A stretch of 64,000 nucleotides of DNA from Bidens hawaiensis (GCA_021521415.1 JAIQDT010001133.1:546375-610374); one strand, 5' to 3'. Shown: positions 33,122 through 48,944, counted from the stretch's first letter. Numbers and translations are program-made. Notes: a model not told the origin generated them from the letters alone.

Positions 33122-36100
33122 TGTCACACCCCGACTAGCACAATGCGGAAGCGTAAAACGGGAATGTAACAAACACCTCTGGTATCAACATATTGTTTAT
33201 AAAGAAACATTACAAACTAATTTACAATATATTACATTTCTTTGTTCTATCATTGTTTTACAGTCTAGGTGGTACAAACGAAACTAATTCGTTAGCTAAA
33301 CGTTCTTACTACTAACACCCTTGCTTCTATTCACATAGCATCGATCACACACTTCAGGCAAGTAACAGATCACCAAATTACTCCGATTTAGGTACACCTG
33401 AAAAGCAATTTAAAACGGGTCAACTACTAGAGTTGGTGAGTTTCACGAGTTTCAAGAAAACAGTAATGAGTATTCACAAGTCAACACTTGTAATCATTAA
33501 ATAAGTATGTATGTATATAAATGATGTATGTGATGTAATTATGCTAAGCTACAGTGAAGCCTTGACTGTATGTGCTGCGTGCATCCATTTCCCACGCTCA
33601 ATCAACCACTGTGGCCCCTTTCCGCCCACAACATGCCCCGGTAGCTATGTCTAACACTACATAGCCTGTTTGTATAAATATGGTCATGTGCAAACGGCGC
33701 TATGTGACACGGCAACCAGGCCGATTCCGTTTGGGTTTGTCAAACCAATAGTACTATTCATAAGCCACCGGCTCGAAGTTAATCACTATGATCGTGGGGA
33801 CTTTCGTGTGTTAGCACTTAGATAATTCACATCAGTACATGTTTCAGGTATGTATATGTAATCAAACATGCTTTTCACCCCAAAAGTTCGTAAAACAGTT
33901 TAAAAGTGAGGTCATGAAACTCACGGTTTAGTAGATATTCAGTACTGTATCAACTCGTGGTTTGTTCAGTCCGCTATCAGTAGTTCCTATAATCAATATT
34001 ATAATAATATTAATATTATAATAATATTAATATTTTAATATTATTTAATCTCATTACTAAAATGGGCTGTATAACTAATCTGGGTGTAGCTGGAATGCCC
34101 AGAAAGTGGCAATAGGCTTAGGTTGTGATGTTGTTCAATGTCTAATACTTAAGACCGAACTTGGCTCAGACTCCCGTTTTCCCAGCTGGGCCAAGTTGCT
34201 CGTTTACGCGTTCAGAAAGCAGTTATGGGGAAATAAGCTTGGGTAAATGTATAGGTTAATAACATGATTAAGTTATAAAGAAATATCACATACTGGGGTC
34301 CCGGATTAGCCACGGGGCCCATTTCCGTTTATTCAGTTTGATTTGAGAAGAAACCCGCACAATCCACCCGGATTGTCCAGGTTTCTCATAGAAAAGTTCA
34401 TTTTTACTTAATTAGCCGAAAAATATGATTTTTTATCACTCTTGGTGTTTTGATATTCCCGCAGATTCACTAGACGCGAACTTGCCGGTTTTTATAAAAA
34501 CCGAATTTGTTTAATATTCAGATTAGCATAATTAATTAACCGTTAATCATTAAATTATGAAATTTAACCACTTATCAATTAAAATATGTAGATTTTTATA
34601 AAAATATTTCTGAAATTTATTTACTGATTTATTAATTTATAAAAATTCATTTTATCAGCTATATTTCGCCTGAAAATCGTCCGTTTACCCCAAAAAATTT
34701 CCAAAAATTCCACAAAAATTCCTGAATACTCAAATCATTTCCCAAAATAACATGTATCAATTCCAGAATGTAAAAAGCTCGTGCAATATTCTTTTTGGCC
34801 CAAATTCGGCTGTAAAAATTCACACGAACGCAAATAAACAAAACACCTTTAAACTTCTCCAAATGATCCAAAATTCATATGTGATCAAAATACATCAAAT
34901 CTGAGTTCCCAGAAAATTTTCATAATTTTTGAAGTATTTTAGCTATTTTTTCCCAAATAAACGTCCCAATTCGGTAATAAATTCGCCAAATATTCTCGGA
35001 TGGTCGAAAAATTACCAAATTTGAACAGGGACTTATTGACATGGTCCCTGATGTCCCTGCAAAATTTCAAGTCCTAACAATATGCACATCATAACCTTAA
35101 CCTAAATAGCCCGTAAGCGAGTGTTTCGGCATTACCTTAGCGGGTTTGGCTCGTTTCCGACCTTTTTAATCAAGTTTTCAGGTTCTTGTGCTTCTAAGAA
35201 AGCTAGGTACAAGTCCTATATCACAAACCAAGCAATATTTCATCAACATAACAGCCCTTAACTTAGGGTTTCGGCTAGTGCACAAAAACGAACTTTTGAA
35301 CAGTAAAAACGCCGTTTCAACCCTTTAATCCGTGTTTATAGCCAAAAAAAACTATCAAAACAGGTTCCTTACCATGTGTATGATCAAAAAATGTTTATGG
35401 ACCATTTTTAGGATTTTTACACGGTTAGGAATGATTTTTAGTAACCAAGACATGTTTTTATGGTATTAAACAAGTTTAAACAAGTTCAAAAGCTACTTAT
35501 TTAAGCCCTTTACCTTAGGGTTTGGAGGTTTTCTGGAATTTTAGGATGCAGCTTCTTGGACCTCATATTTTATAAACCAAATTGGATAAACAAGCTTCCT
35601 AAACAAGTTATATAAAAAAAATGGGGGTGGGGTGGGCTGGTCCGATCGGAAGGATGGTTTGGGCCCCCTTGGGCCCATTTTGGCCCAACAATCTGTTTTC
35701 TCAAGCCCAATACGAAAATCCCGGTCCAAATTTAGTTCGGTTTCGGTTTTTGGCGTGAAAAACTTATCGGGTGCGACAAACAGCGCGAAAACAAGTGTTT
35801 TTCGGCTAGTTTTGTGTAAAATTATAAAAGCATACTATATGTTTGTAAAAATCAAAAATATTTTCACGGATCGCTTAAAACATTTCAAATAAGTGTTTGG
35901 TAAGTCTTTTTCGGCTTAACGGATGATACAATACTTGGTTTGTAACTATCTTTCGCGTTTAAATCTATAGCGGGCGGTTAAACGAGCATGTTTTCGTTTA
36001 ACTTGTTTGCTATCAAACTAAGACCATATTTCTAATATTTTAGCTTGTATAGATCGTATATCACTTATATATGGCCCCCCGAGATATCTGGGTCATAACC

Positions 36101-36202
36101 CGACCCGTTCGGTTAATTGTTCGTTTGTTACGCAAAAGGCGTTTATTTGCTTAATCGGTAAATACGTACTGAGGTGTACCTTGTTTTGGCTCAAATGTCA
36201 CA
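33122..36202 (-). mobile_element. 3.1-kb solo LTR, TSD GTATC
   Basis: On the minus strand it starts TGTGACATTTGAGCC and ends CGGGGTGTGACA. It is flanked by perfect GTATC (33117-33121 and 36203-36207). No gag/pol is present. Landmarks shared with Tekay-type LTRs on this strand include a GTTGGTGAGTTTCACGAG-like segment near its 3' end (33431-33450 on +) and G/C-rich stretches at 35630-35670. A 3-kb length is large for an LTR, but the TG...CA ends and target duplication support it. Confidence 0.82.
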
Positions 36203-36207
36203 GTATC

Positions 36208-36785
36208 TGACAAGCAAATGATTATGTTGAAGGCAAGAGTGGCATAAATAATCCGATTAGACCCGTGACTCTTAACTGGAAATCAACTTGCTAAAGGTCA
36301 TGCTCTTGGTTTTAAACATTCTAGTATGCAACACTCTAACTAATTAAAAATCATAACTTAATCTAGGGCATTCGTGGCTGGTTCAATAACCTCATGCTCG
36401 TGTTCGTTTGCAATCAATCATCAATGTGAGTTTATCATAACTCCTTTTTCATGTTTCATTATTTTTGGGGTGTGGCATGTATCCTACAAAATTACCGTAT
36501 ATCTATTTTATGTTTTACAATTCAGTTATGATTCATGCTAATGTCAAAGTATGTTATCTTGTCATAACTTGTCATGCTCTACATGTTAATTGCTAAATGC
36601 TTACTTATTTAGTGTTTTTGGTTGATGGTGGAAAGTTTAACGCAAACACAAACGCAAGCCTTAGTATTTTGGCTTTGTGCCAAATAGAACAGAATAGTCT
36701 ATTAGTCTACGGTCTATCTTAGTTAATACATGCATTACATTTATGTTGGATTCTCACAATGAAAAATGAGTTGTATTTTTACAAT

Positions 36786-36816
<31 letters not shown>

Positions 36817-37139
36817 AACTTTTATGATTGCTCACCAACATTCGTGTGTTGATAAAAATTATGTTATACATGTTGTAGGTTGATATTGCTCAAGATTGAA
36901 GAATGATAGATATGGACCTTTCAGTTATTTTTAGTAAATGGATTGTTTGAATTATAATGGTTAAAGTTTTCGTTGTATTTGAGATTTTTTTTTTTTCATC
37001 CGAGTATTTGAGATTGTGTAATGTGATGATTGATTTTAATAATATGAATTAATTATATTGTCATTTTAGTTAGTGTCACCGAGCTTATGAATAATCAAAG
37101 TTTCGTCCCGACATTTTTGCCATCGATTAGGGTGTCACA
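36208..37139 (+). repeat. Older LTR-like fragment ending GGGTGTCACA
   Basis: The right part matches the end of the solo LTR at 56375-58745 in layout: a GTGAGT...TTTTGGGG(G)TG motif, TTG(A/G)TGGTGGAA, ATTGCTCACC(A/G)AC, AGTTAGTGTCACCGAGCTTATG versus AATTAGTGTCATGTGCTTATG, and a terminal (G)GGTGTCACA. Its left part is hidden by the solo LTR at 33122. It contains (CA)n(TA)n at 36785-36815. No target duplication identified. Confidence 0.5.
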
Positions 37140-39180
37140 AAATATATCCATTCTATAATTTGAGATGAAAAGTATGATAACGAATCACTGTTATGTGACG
37201 GTGACATGAAAAATAGAGAGATATATTGCAAGATTGACGCATATGAAGAATGAATACCCTCAATTAAAAGATCAATTGCTCTTCCTTGATGATACATAAC
37301 TTTTGGAGTTAATGCTCATGGATCTTGCTGTCAGTCTATTTATGAACTATTACATTGTTGAGAGAGGCGTGACATTGATTCACGGTCATCGGATAATAAA
37401 GATCGAAATGAATAGAAACAACAAAACTGAGATTATCCATGGGTATAGTCAACGATTAAGAGATGTTCTCCATGTTCTCAATGTCTCAAATAGTATCATA
37501 TTTGCAAGGAGGTTGACTGCTATAAATACTCAATCTCATTTATGATAAGTTTATGACTAGGTTTATAAGAAGGTATTCCTCATTCATTTTAAAAAACTGG
37601 AGGATAGTCATATCAACTTAGGTTATGAGATACACCTACAAATGTTATTAACACCCCTGATAGCGAACTAGCTTAAGTAGCTCACGAGTAATTTGACCCA
37701 TTTACACCCATATTGTGACACCTTGATTTCCTGGTTTGCAATTTTTGTTGGATTTCAACATTCAAACTTCAATCAAAACTCAATTATTACACTTTAAGTT
37801 TATTTAATGTTTTACAAGATAAAATCATTCACCAAATCCAAAACCTTAATGAATAGTTTAAAAGCAAAACATAATGTGTGATGCCAAATCACTTTCATAT
37901 ACTATAGCTATCTGAATGGTGTAAGCGTCTGATAACCGTGACGTTTTTCAATCAGCTTACATTCAAATATAACTCTTCTGACCGATTGGTCGATGTCAAC
38001 TTTCTCGACTTATTATCAATCAAGTTCTTTCATTAAACCCCCTTATTATCAATCAAGTTCTTTCATTAAACCCCCACACTCTCCGCATGGGTTTAACACG
38101 AGACTCTTTTATATTTTTATAAATATATGATTCTTGTTTAAACTCTCTTCCATCTTACTTTTGAGTCATATTTCAACCGTTACACAACTAAGCCCACATG
38201 ACTAAAACCTCACACAAATAGTCAAAACTCAAACCGATTCAATTGCTAATACATCTAAACTTTATTAATCCGTTTAGTTTACTCATTTCATTACTACCAT
38301 ATATTATACCCCAAATCTTTTGAGTCGTGAAGCCTTTACCTTACTTTTTTTAGTAACCTGCGTATGCAAACAGATTGGTCGTTGCTCATTCACGTCACAA
38401 TCCTCCCATAACTTTCTATTTGTTTACCGCCTCAATCGTCTACCACCCCGGATATCAGCCACTCACCCACTGTCATCCCTCACTCTTACACCAATCCCAA
38501 CACACTGTTGTAGCCAACATCATCTAACACCATCAATGATCGCATCTCACCACAATCGCCACCTCATTTTTGCCTATAGCCGCCCAGTCACCACATTTGT
38601 CTCTCTCCCTCCTTCATGTGTATCGATCGCAATCGCAAAACAAGGTAGATGGGCCGGCCAATTAGGTTTATAGGTGGTATTTGGTGGTTTGTTAATCACA
38701 AAAGGTTCAAATTTCAAGTTCCATTTTCTTTAATGGCTTCAAGTTTCATCTCTTAACCTAAAACTTAGTTAAAAAATAATAAAAATAATAATGACCCATT
38801 ATTAACATTTCATATTTTCTTTAACAATATTTGAAAACTACCCCCTATACTCGAATACACCTTCTAGAAGTAACAAGATGTTAACCGTTTATACTGATTT
38901 TGACGCTCCATACCTGACTCACCCGAAACACCGTCAACAGAAAAATCCACCATTATCAATAAACTGCGCTTAAATCAGGTTTCGAATCCAAAACCTCAAA
39001 GATCCCAAGTCATAATCATCGTCATTCGCGGAAACATGATATATATGATATTAAATATGATATTAAATGATAGTAAATAAATAAAGTGGTGTTACAACTA
39101 TACACCTGGCTTCTACCATCATTAATAATATTTGAGAATCGGTGGAGATAGAATAGAAGCAAGCTGAGCACTGCCCATAA
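37140..39180. other. Intergenic region upstream of the DCN1-like gene
   Basis: No intact gene. A short ORF at 37303-37545 (LRDVLHVLNVSNSIIFARRL) vaguely resembles the Copia protease/pre-integrase region but is too weak to call. A perfect 33-bp tandem duplication lies at 38010-38075. Confidence 0.5.
38010..38075 (+). repeat. 33-bp perfect tandem duplication
   Basis: Two identical units of TTATTATCAATCAAGTTCTT plus TCATTAAACCCCC, at 38010-38042 and 38043-38075. Confidence 0.95.
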
Positions 39181-39228
39181 GCAAACCAAATCCTTCGATA
39201 TTCATCTGGCGATTAGGGTTTCAAAACC

Positions 39229-42200
39229 ATGGTCAGTTTATCCTTCAAATATACAATCAATCTTCACTCCATTTCTTACAATTCGTTGTCTTTCAACTGT
39301 GTAATCGTCAATTTTAATGCTTTTATAATCAATTTCTTAATAAAGTTTGAATCTTTTTCTTTAAACTGTTTAATTATTATCAATTTTAATGGTTTTAAAG
39401 GTTAGGGATTTGTTTCCTCTTTCTATGATTGTTATGTTTACAAGAATGAATCATACATTATTTGATAAATTGATATGCTTTATTATGTTTTTCAATGATC
39501 GTATATAAAAGTTTAACCTAGTTTAGAATTGGTCTTTTTATTTAGGCAAATTGGATTTTTATTTTTGCTAATCCTGTCTCAAAAAATTATTGAAAATTAT
39601 TGCCACCGGTCCCACCGTTTCCATACTCATTGGATCCCGTTAAAAAGAGCTTAACTCCGTTAAGTTTTTTCAAATGATGTTTTAGGGCTTTTGACAACGA
39701 GTGGTTTGATGTAAAACTTCCAATTAACAAAAATCAAGCCGTTCAGAGCAATGTTTCAAAGTAATTTTTACGACGATCAACTCGTATCCTTCTTCCGATC
39801 AAAAGCCCTAAAACATCAGTTTGAAATTCTAAAAGTTTTTTTTAACGGGGTCCAATGAGAAAAGGTGGGACTGGTGTCAAGAATTTTTTGAGGTGGGGTT
39901 ATTAAAATTCAATTTGCCTTTTATTTTTAATCCTGATTTATTTTCGTTATTATCGACAGAACAAACTTGGCAGAGGGCAGAGGGACAAAGTCCATCAATT
40001 TATGACAATTACCGGAACAAGGTGATCCACTCTTATTATTAAAATATTAACTCCTTTTTATTCATGCAACATGTTGTATAAAAACTTATGAAAGCTTCTA
40101 GAAATATAAAATTGTAGATTTGTACGGTTTGTGTTACTTAAGTCCATTATGTTAATTGTCCCGAACACAGTGAAAAAGTTGCCTTAACGACTTTGAAGGC
40201 GAGTGATTGGCATCTTGATGGTGCATTTGATGTCTTCTATCGACAGCCTCATGTGAATAAATCATCAATCAATGCGCGAAACATTGAGGAATTGTATAAT
40301 AAATACAAAGGTAAATTTAGCATTTGTTTGTATATTCTGATATCTTTGAAAGAAAGATGATTTCTAAGTGTGAGTTTGTTATCTTGTTTTATAGATCCTT
40401 ATGCTGATATGATTATGGCTGATGGTATTAGTAACCTCTGCAATGACCTTCAGGTATCTCTCACATACACATGCTCAAATTAGTGTTTATCGCGTTTATA
40501 TAGTTTCTGATTTAAGTTTGTAACCAACTTAGAAGCTAGGTTGAATGTTAATTGCGAGTTATACTAATGTATATTATTTACGACGGAATTTACTTAATGT
40601 TATTGAGTTATTCTGAGACCTTTTTCCATTCTGGCAGGTGGATCCTCAAGATATTGTTATGGTATGTCTTAGATGTATATTATTTTATGCGCCTAAATCA
40701 TTTTTATTATTTTTTTTTTGTAAAGAAAAGATATTTAAGGAATATTTTAATATACATATATTAGATAAATCTGTTGTGATGCGCTATTGAGACTTAGCTG
40801 ACACTTTTTGCTGAAATTGTTACTTCAGTTGGTTATTTCGTGGCACATGAAGGCTGCTACCATGTGTGAATTCTCAAAGCAGGAATTTGTTGGTGGCTTG
40901 CAGTCGTTAGGGTAAATTTGATTCGATTCACATCTGTTTTAATAGATTTGAGAATAATGTGTTATTAAATATCAAGTTCAAATTATTTAAGTAATCGTTT
41001 TTTAATATTTAATTACAGGATAGATTCGCTAGAGAAATTCCGTGAACGCATTCCGTCTATGCGTGCTGAGCTGAAAGATGACCGTATGTATCATATCTTA
41101 TTCTTGTCATCATTATTTGTTTAACAGTAGTTGTGTTCTAAAGGTCGATCTAATGCGTTATTTTCTTGTTTTAAAATTTTTTCTTGTCGCAGAAAAATTT
41201 AAGGAGATTTATAATTTTACATTTGGCTGGGCAAAGGAGAAGGTACTTATTTACATCTTTTTCCATTAATCTCAGTTTGTTCATTAATGAGATATTACAT
41301 TCTTTTTTAATTATTGTTATAAAAGCACGGGAAGAAACCAGCATAATGAAATGGCTGCATATGTGCTGATTTACATACACACTCGTTCTTTATGTGAAGA
41401 TCTTGCATATTTGATGTTTATATGCATCCATGTATACATATAGTAATACATGCTATATACTGCAATGCTCTTAAATAGTATTAAATTATCTTCTTTTATG
41501 ATTTCAGGGTCAGAAATCTCTGGCATTGGATACAGCTATAGGGATGTGGCAGCTGTTGTTTGAAGAAAATCATTGGCCAATGGTTAATCATTGGTGTCAG
41601 TTCTTACAGGTAACCCTAGATTTGTAGCGCACGCATTTTAGTTAATCTATGTCCTTATTGGGATGATTTTAAAGATTAATTTTTGCATTGTTTTTCAATT
41701 TCAGGCTCGACATAACAAAGCTATTTCTCGAGATACTTGGTTTCAACTACTAGAATTTGCAAAAGTAAGATTCAAGCCCTAAAATCTTATTAGAAGTAGT
41801 GTTAATAGCTTTTCAAGCTCGGGCCCGTTTGTTATTTTCATTATTATTTTATTTATATAATTATTCTTTATATATATTTATAATTGTAACTTTTATACAT
41901 AACATAATATATATCATATACGTAACTTTTTCATATGATAATGTTTGGTGTAGACCACACGGATGGTCCCTGTGGCTTGGGCCAAATTGTAGATTTGGTC
42001 CCTAAGTCTATTGTTCTTAACAATTTTGTTTGTTTCCAAGGATGTTTCACGAACTTAAAAAAGTTGATTTGATCAGTTATCAAGGGCATTAATGTTTTTT
42101 TCTATTTATTTTTTGACATGCTAAAACTTGAAATGACTAAAATGCCCAAAAAAACTAACTGACCAAATTACTCTGTTAGGTTTTTGGACCATCCTTGAGA

Positions 42201-42535
42201 GCGTACATGATAATTGGGAACTATAGCTACAAAGTTTAAAGCTTTAGGACTGAATCCATAATTTGGTCCAAACCATAAGGTCATCCGTGTAATTTACTCT
42301 AATATTTATCGCGTAACTTATTATATATAAAATAGAGATTATTATATTTAGGGTGCGTTTATCTGAAGCTTTGCGTAGCTCACTAACATATTTTTTTTTA
42401 TTTAAGCAGAATGTGGACCCTATACTGTCAAACTATGATGCTGATGGTGCTTGGCCGTATCTAATTGATGAATTTGTGGACTACCTAGGTGAAAATGGGA
42501 TAGTTCAGAAGGGTGTTATGAAGGAGTGGCTTTAG
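39229..42535 (+). CDS. DCN1-like: DCN1-like protein (cullin neddylation), 11 coding exons, 257 aa
   Basis: DCN1-like proteins act as scaffold E3 ligases that help RCE1/UBC12 attach NEDD8/RUB to cullins. Exons: 39229-39231, 39960-40021, 40171-40310, 40395-40453, 40638-40661, 40829-40911, 41019-41083, 41193-41242, 41508-41609, 41705-41764, 42410-42535. All introns are GT/AG and the total is 774 nt in one frame. Residues 1-45 form the UBA-like region (NKLGRGQRDKVHQFM, EKVALTTLKASDWHL). Residues 60-250 form the PONY/cullin-binding domain (MADGISNLCNDLQVDP, EFVGGLQSLGIDS, FTFGWAKEKGQKSLALDTAI, MWQLLFEENHWPMVNHW, WPYLIDEFVDYL). The length fits plant homologues. The first coding exon is only the ATG. 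Introns 1 and 10 contain MITEs. Convergent with the plastid GAPDH gene. Confidence 0.93.
39544..39919. mobile_element. MITE in intron 1 of the DCN1-like gene
   Basis: 376 bp with terminal AGGCAAATTG / CAATTTGCCT and longer imperfect inverted similarity over about 100 bp (CCGGTCCCACC versus CCAGTCCCACC, CCCGTTAAAAA). Flanked by TTTATTT on both sides, which is low-complexity and so weaker evidence. The superfamily is not assigned. Confidence 0.7.
41948..42299. mobile_element. MITE in intron 10 of the DCN1-like gene
   Basis: 352 bp. The left end GTGTAGACCACACGGATG and the inverted right end GAGTAAATTACACGGATG pair over about 45 bp, continuing into TGGCTTGGGCCAAATT / TGGTTTGGACCAAATT. Flanks TAATGTTTG (41939-41947) and TAATATTTA (42300-42308) agree at 7 of 9 positions, suggesting a 9-bp duplication as in Mutator-like elements. 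Confidence 0.72.
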
Positions 42536-42645
42536 AACATGTTTGTATGATTTGGAGGCTTACATTTGGTCTGATGCTTAATGTGTTGTGACCAAGTTGA
42601 TTTATTATTCAAGAACCAAAATATGTCTATAGACACAGAATATAT

Positions 42646-43737
42646 ATAGCCTTGTTGGGATAATTTAATTTACTCTTGTTTGGATTGTTTGATGTGTGCT
42701 TTCTTTGGTTGGTGTTGTTCTTGATTTTTATTTGTTGGTTTAGAATAATTTGCGTGTTGTGTTTTGTCTTCTTTGCGTTGATCGCCAAGGTGAAGGATCC
42801 GATCTCTTTGGTGGACTTCCGCCCGATCAGTTTGAAATGTGACCTGGTCTTATCGCATTTTTTATACGCGGATGACGTGGTTTTCATTGGTGAATGTAAT
42901 GACCGGAATACGCTGAATTTATGTAGGATTCTTCTGTGGTGTTTCATGAGGCGCTAATGTCTTTGCTAGCAAATGGTGGTGGCGTCAAACGAGAGAGAGA
43001 ATCTATGGTGGAAGGTTATATGGTTGTTTCATCATTCTTCTTGCGCATGGTCTTTTATCCCGATTAAATTTTTTATGCGGGCCCTTAGACGAAAAATAAT
43101 AAGAATCTCTCCTGACCTTAAATGGAATAAGTGGATACCAAAGAAAGTGGGATTTGTGGCTTGGCTTGGAGGGGTTGTTTTAATAGGCTCGAAGATGCAT
43201 TGGCAAGAAGAAACATCCCGGTTGGATGGATTATTTGCCAGATTTGTGAAAGCGAAGAGGAATTGGTTGACCATGTATTCATCTCACGTGGGCTAGTTCA
43301 AATGGTGTGGAGTTGATCTCTCAATGGTGTAAAGTGCCCAATTTTAATGCATGTTGTGTTCGGGAATTGGTGGAGTTACATAAGTTTGCGTCGTTTCCTA
43401 ATAAGGCGAAAGTATTTCCTGCGGTGTGCTTGATAACGATGTGGTGTATTTGGAATAAGCGGAATGCTTTAGTACATAATGGGATTCCAATACAAGTTCA
43501 TAGCTTGTTGGAAGAGATAAAAGTGCTCAGTTTCCCTTGGATTAAAATTAGGTTAAAAAGAAATAGACTTTCATGGGAAGATTGGTGTTCTCATGTGTGA
43601 CAGTGTGTTGTGGTTTTTCCGTACTTGTGCGGTTGGGCATAGGTTGTAATAGCTTGCGTTCGGTTGACTGGTGTTCGTAATTGGTGGTTTCTAGCGCCTT
43701 GCTAAGGTTAATACAAAATTTTGTTGGTCGTTCAAAA
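42646..43737 (+). mobile_element. LINE remnant with internal deletion
   Basis: Fragments of a plant L1-type LINE on the + strand. RT pieces read VKDPISLVDFRPISL joined directly to LSHFLYADDVVFIGE (catalytic YADD), so the middle of RT is lost. Then come the C-terminal zf-RVT-like region (WIPKKVGFVAWL, ARRNIPVGWIICQIC split across frames) and MWCIWNKRNALVHNG. It ends in a short A-rich tail (TTCAAAAA). Flanked by an 11-bp direct repeat ACAGAATATAT (42635-42645 and 43738-43748), the signature of target-primed reverse transcription. It sits about 110 bp after the DCN1-like stop, probably in or near its 3' UTR. Confidence 0.85.
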
Positions 43738-43748
43738 ACAGAATATAT

Positions 43749-43998
43749 GAGGTTACTTTGTTAAGTGAATGAATGAGTTAAGTAAATGATGATTTAGATA
43801 ATAATTTTAATATTGGATAAAACTCATATAGGAGAAAAGTAATGTCAAACCAATCACCAGGTGGCAAATGCCAACCATATGTCATCCTTTATTGCCTAAT
43901 ACATTTGTCAACTGTAACAGTTCATAAGATCAAAAACAAGATTCTATGCCATCCTTCTTCATTAGAACAGCAACAAAAAATCCCAAAGAGCGTTCCAC
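43749..43998. other. Convergent intergenic region (3' ends of two genes)
   Basis: Short AT-rich region between the LINE and the GAPDH stop. It probably contains the GAPDH 3' UTR on the minus strand. No conserved signal is certain. Confidence 0.5.
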
Positions 43999-47392
<3,394 letters not shown>

Positions 47393-47640
47393 ATATGAAT
47401 GTGGGTTGGTGGGATTGAGTTCGGTCAAAACCCTAGAACAGAGGATGTGTTATATATATATAAATAAAAAGAATGGCTTTTGGCGTTAAAGAGACGCCTT
47501 TGGTGGCCTTTGTGGAGTATTTAAATATGGTGGAAAGTTGGCGTAAAGGCCGGCGGCTGGTGATGGTAATGAAGCTGTGTGTATGACCGACTGACTAGTA
47601 TTTATTTATATAAATACAGTAACACTCACGTGCTTGGTGT
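47393..47640 (-). promoter_or_regulatory. GAPCp 5' flank with TATA-like stretch
   Basis: The minus strand carries TTATATATATATAAC (47449-47464) about 60 bp before the start codon, a plausible TATA region although it could also be a microsatellite in the leader. No further element is called. Confidence 0.45.
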
Positions 47641-48940
47641 AATATTATAATTTGGAAGGTTTGTGTTTTGTGAACATCCCACCCCCTCTTTTCTTACATA
47701 TGCTTCATTCGTACCTACCTCTAAGGGGGTGTTTAAAACATGTCAAAATTATTATTAACTTAATAGTAGTCAACTCGATTGGTTTTGCTGGTTTGAGATT
47801 CGAACGGTTTGGTTTAACTGTTTAAGGTTTGGCGTTCGTGGTTTGGTGATTTACTACTATCAGTGGTGAAGCTTGGGCTTCGCCATGGCGGTGGCCGAAG
47901 TCACGGACCCAAAAGTTTTCGGGTCGGCGATTCGGTTCGTGTCGGTGGTTCGGGCCGTGTCGGTGGTTCGGTTCGGGTCGGATCAAACAATATGACATCC
48001 ATATATATAATTTTTTTTTTCATTCGTTCAAATAGGTTAAGTTAGAGTAAAATTTCATCATACAATACCTATTACAAGCGTGATTGACTAACTTCCCTAA
48101 ATCCCCAATTCATAATTACAAACCTTAATTTTATAATCATTGGTTTAACAACACAATAGCACAAAGGAAGAGCAGATAAAGTATTACCTTGTGGTGGTGG
48201 ATGAGCGGCGGCGGTGGATGAGCGTGGAAGGCGGTGGATCGGTGGGCGGTGGCGATTGGCGAACTCAGACAGAACAGAAGCAGAAGGGAGCAGTAGGTTA
48301 GGCCGATCCTTTTGTTAAAATTCCCATTTGTTTTTTGTTTTTCTTTAAAGTTATGTTATTTAATAATTTACAACAAGCCCTTCCAAGTTTGAGTGCTATT
48401 AAAAACTAAGTTTTTTACAATTTTTATAACATTTGTTTATAAAAACCGTGAGGTTTTATAAAAAAAATCAAACGATAAGGTATTATATTTAAAAAAAAAT
48501 TGGTGGTGACCGATAGCTCTTTGGAAAAATAATTTGGCAGTGACCGCGCTTAATACCTATAAAAATTTTCCAAAAAAATCACGAAATTTACCCTATTAAC
48601 GGAGAAAACGACAATGACCGGGGCCACCCCCGGTCACTCTAAAGCTGCGCCCCTGAGTACTATAGTCGGGTTTAAAACTTGGTGCTGGTGAACACCAGTA
48701 CCATATTTGTTCCCAACTATCCGCCACTGACAGAATGTTAACACCGTTAGTTGCAGGTCGTCGGAAAAATGTTTTTGGCCAGAAAAGTCACAATTTTTTG
48801 CCAAGAAACTTTTGCGTAAGATCCAGCAACTCATAGTATCATAGAAACTATTCAAGGGAGAGAGATTACTATCACTTCTCAGACAATTAGAGAGGTTTAC
48901 TTCATAATATAGATGATGATGTATACTGTTTTGATCAAGA
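47641..48940. other. Intergenic region with GC-rich simple repeats
   Basis: No intact gene. A short array of GGTTCGGGTCGG-like words lies at 47915-47985 and a GGTGGCGG-rich segment at 48190-48260. The block 48600-48660 (CGGTCACTCTAAAGCTGCGC) looks like a dispersed repeat. Confidence 0.5.
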
Positions 48941-48944
48941 GTTG

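Noticed and set aside
36475..36490. GGGGTGTGGCA followed by TGTATC as a possible right border of the element starting at 33122
   Set aside because: The exact GTATC repeat after a TGTCACA end at 36202 fits better, and the 36475 motif also occurs inside the related solo LTR (about 58065).
37303..37545. Possible Copia protease/pre-integrase fragment
   Set aside because: Only a vague similarity to the DVLHVPN...SV motif. No flanking gag, integrase or RT supports it.
38320..38673. 117-codon ORF upstream of the DCN1-like gene
   Set aside because: Composition is that of translated non-coding sequence. No domain, no splice context, no repeat partner.
42627..42957. ORFs on both strands at the start of the LINE remnant
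   Set aside because: Only the segments around VDFRPISL and YADD match LINE RT. The hydrophobic N-terminal stretch is translation of T-rich non-coding sequence.
47863..48045. Gly/Arg/Val-rich ORF (GRVGGSVRVGG)
   Set aside because: It is a translation of a GGTTCGGGTCGG simple repeat and has no other gene features.
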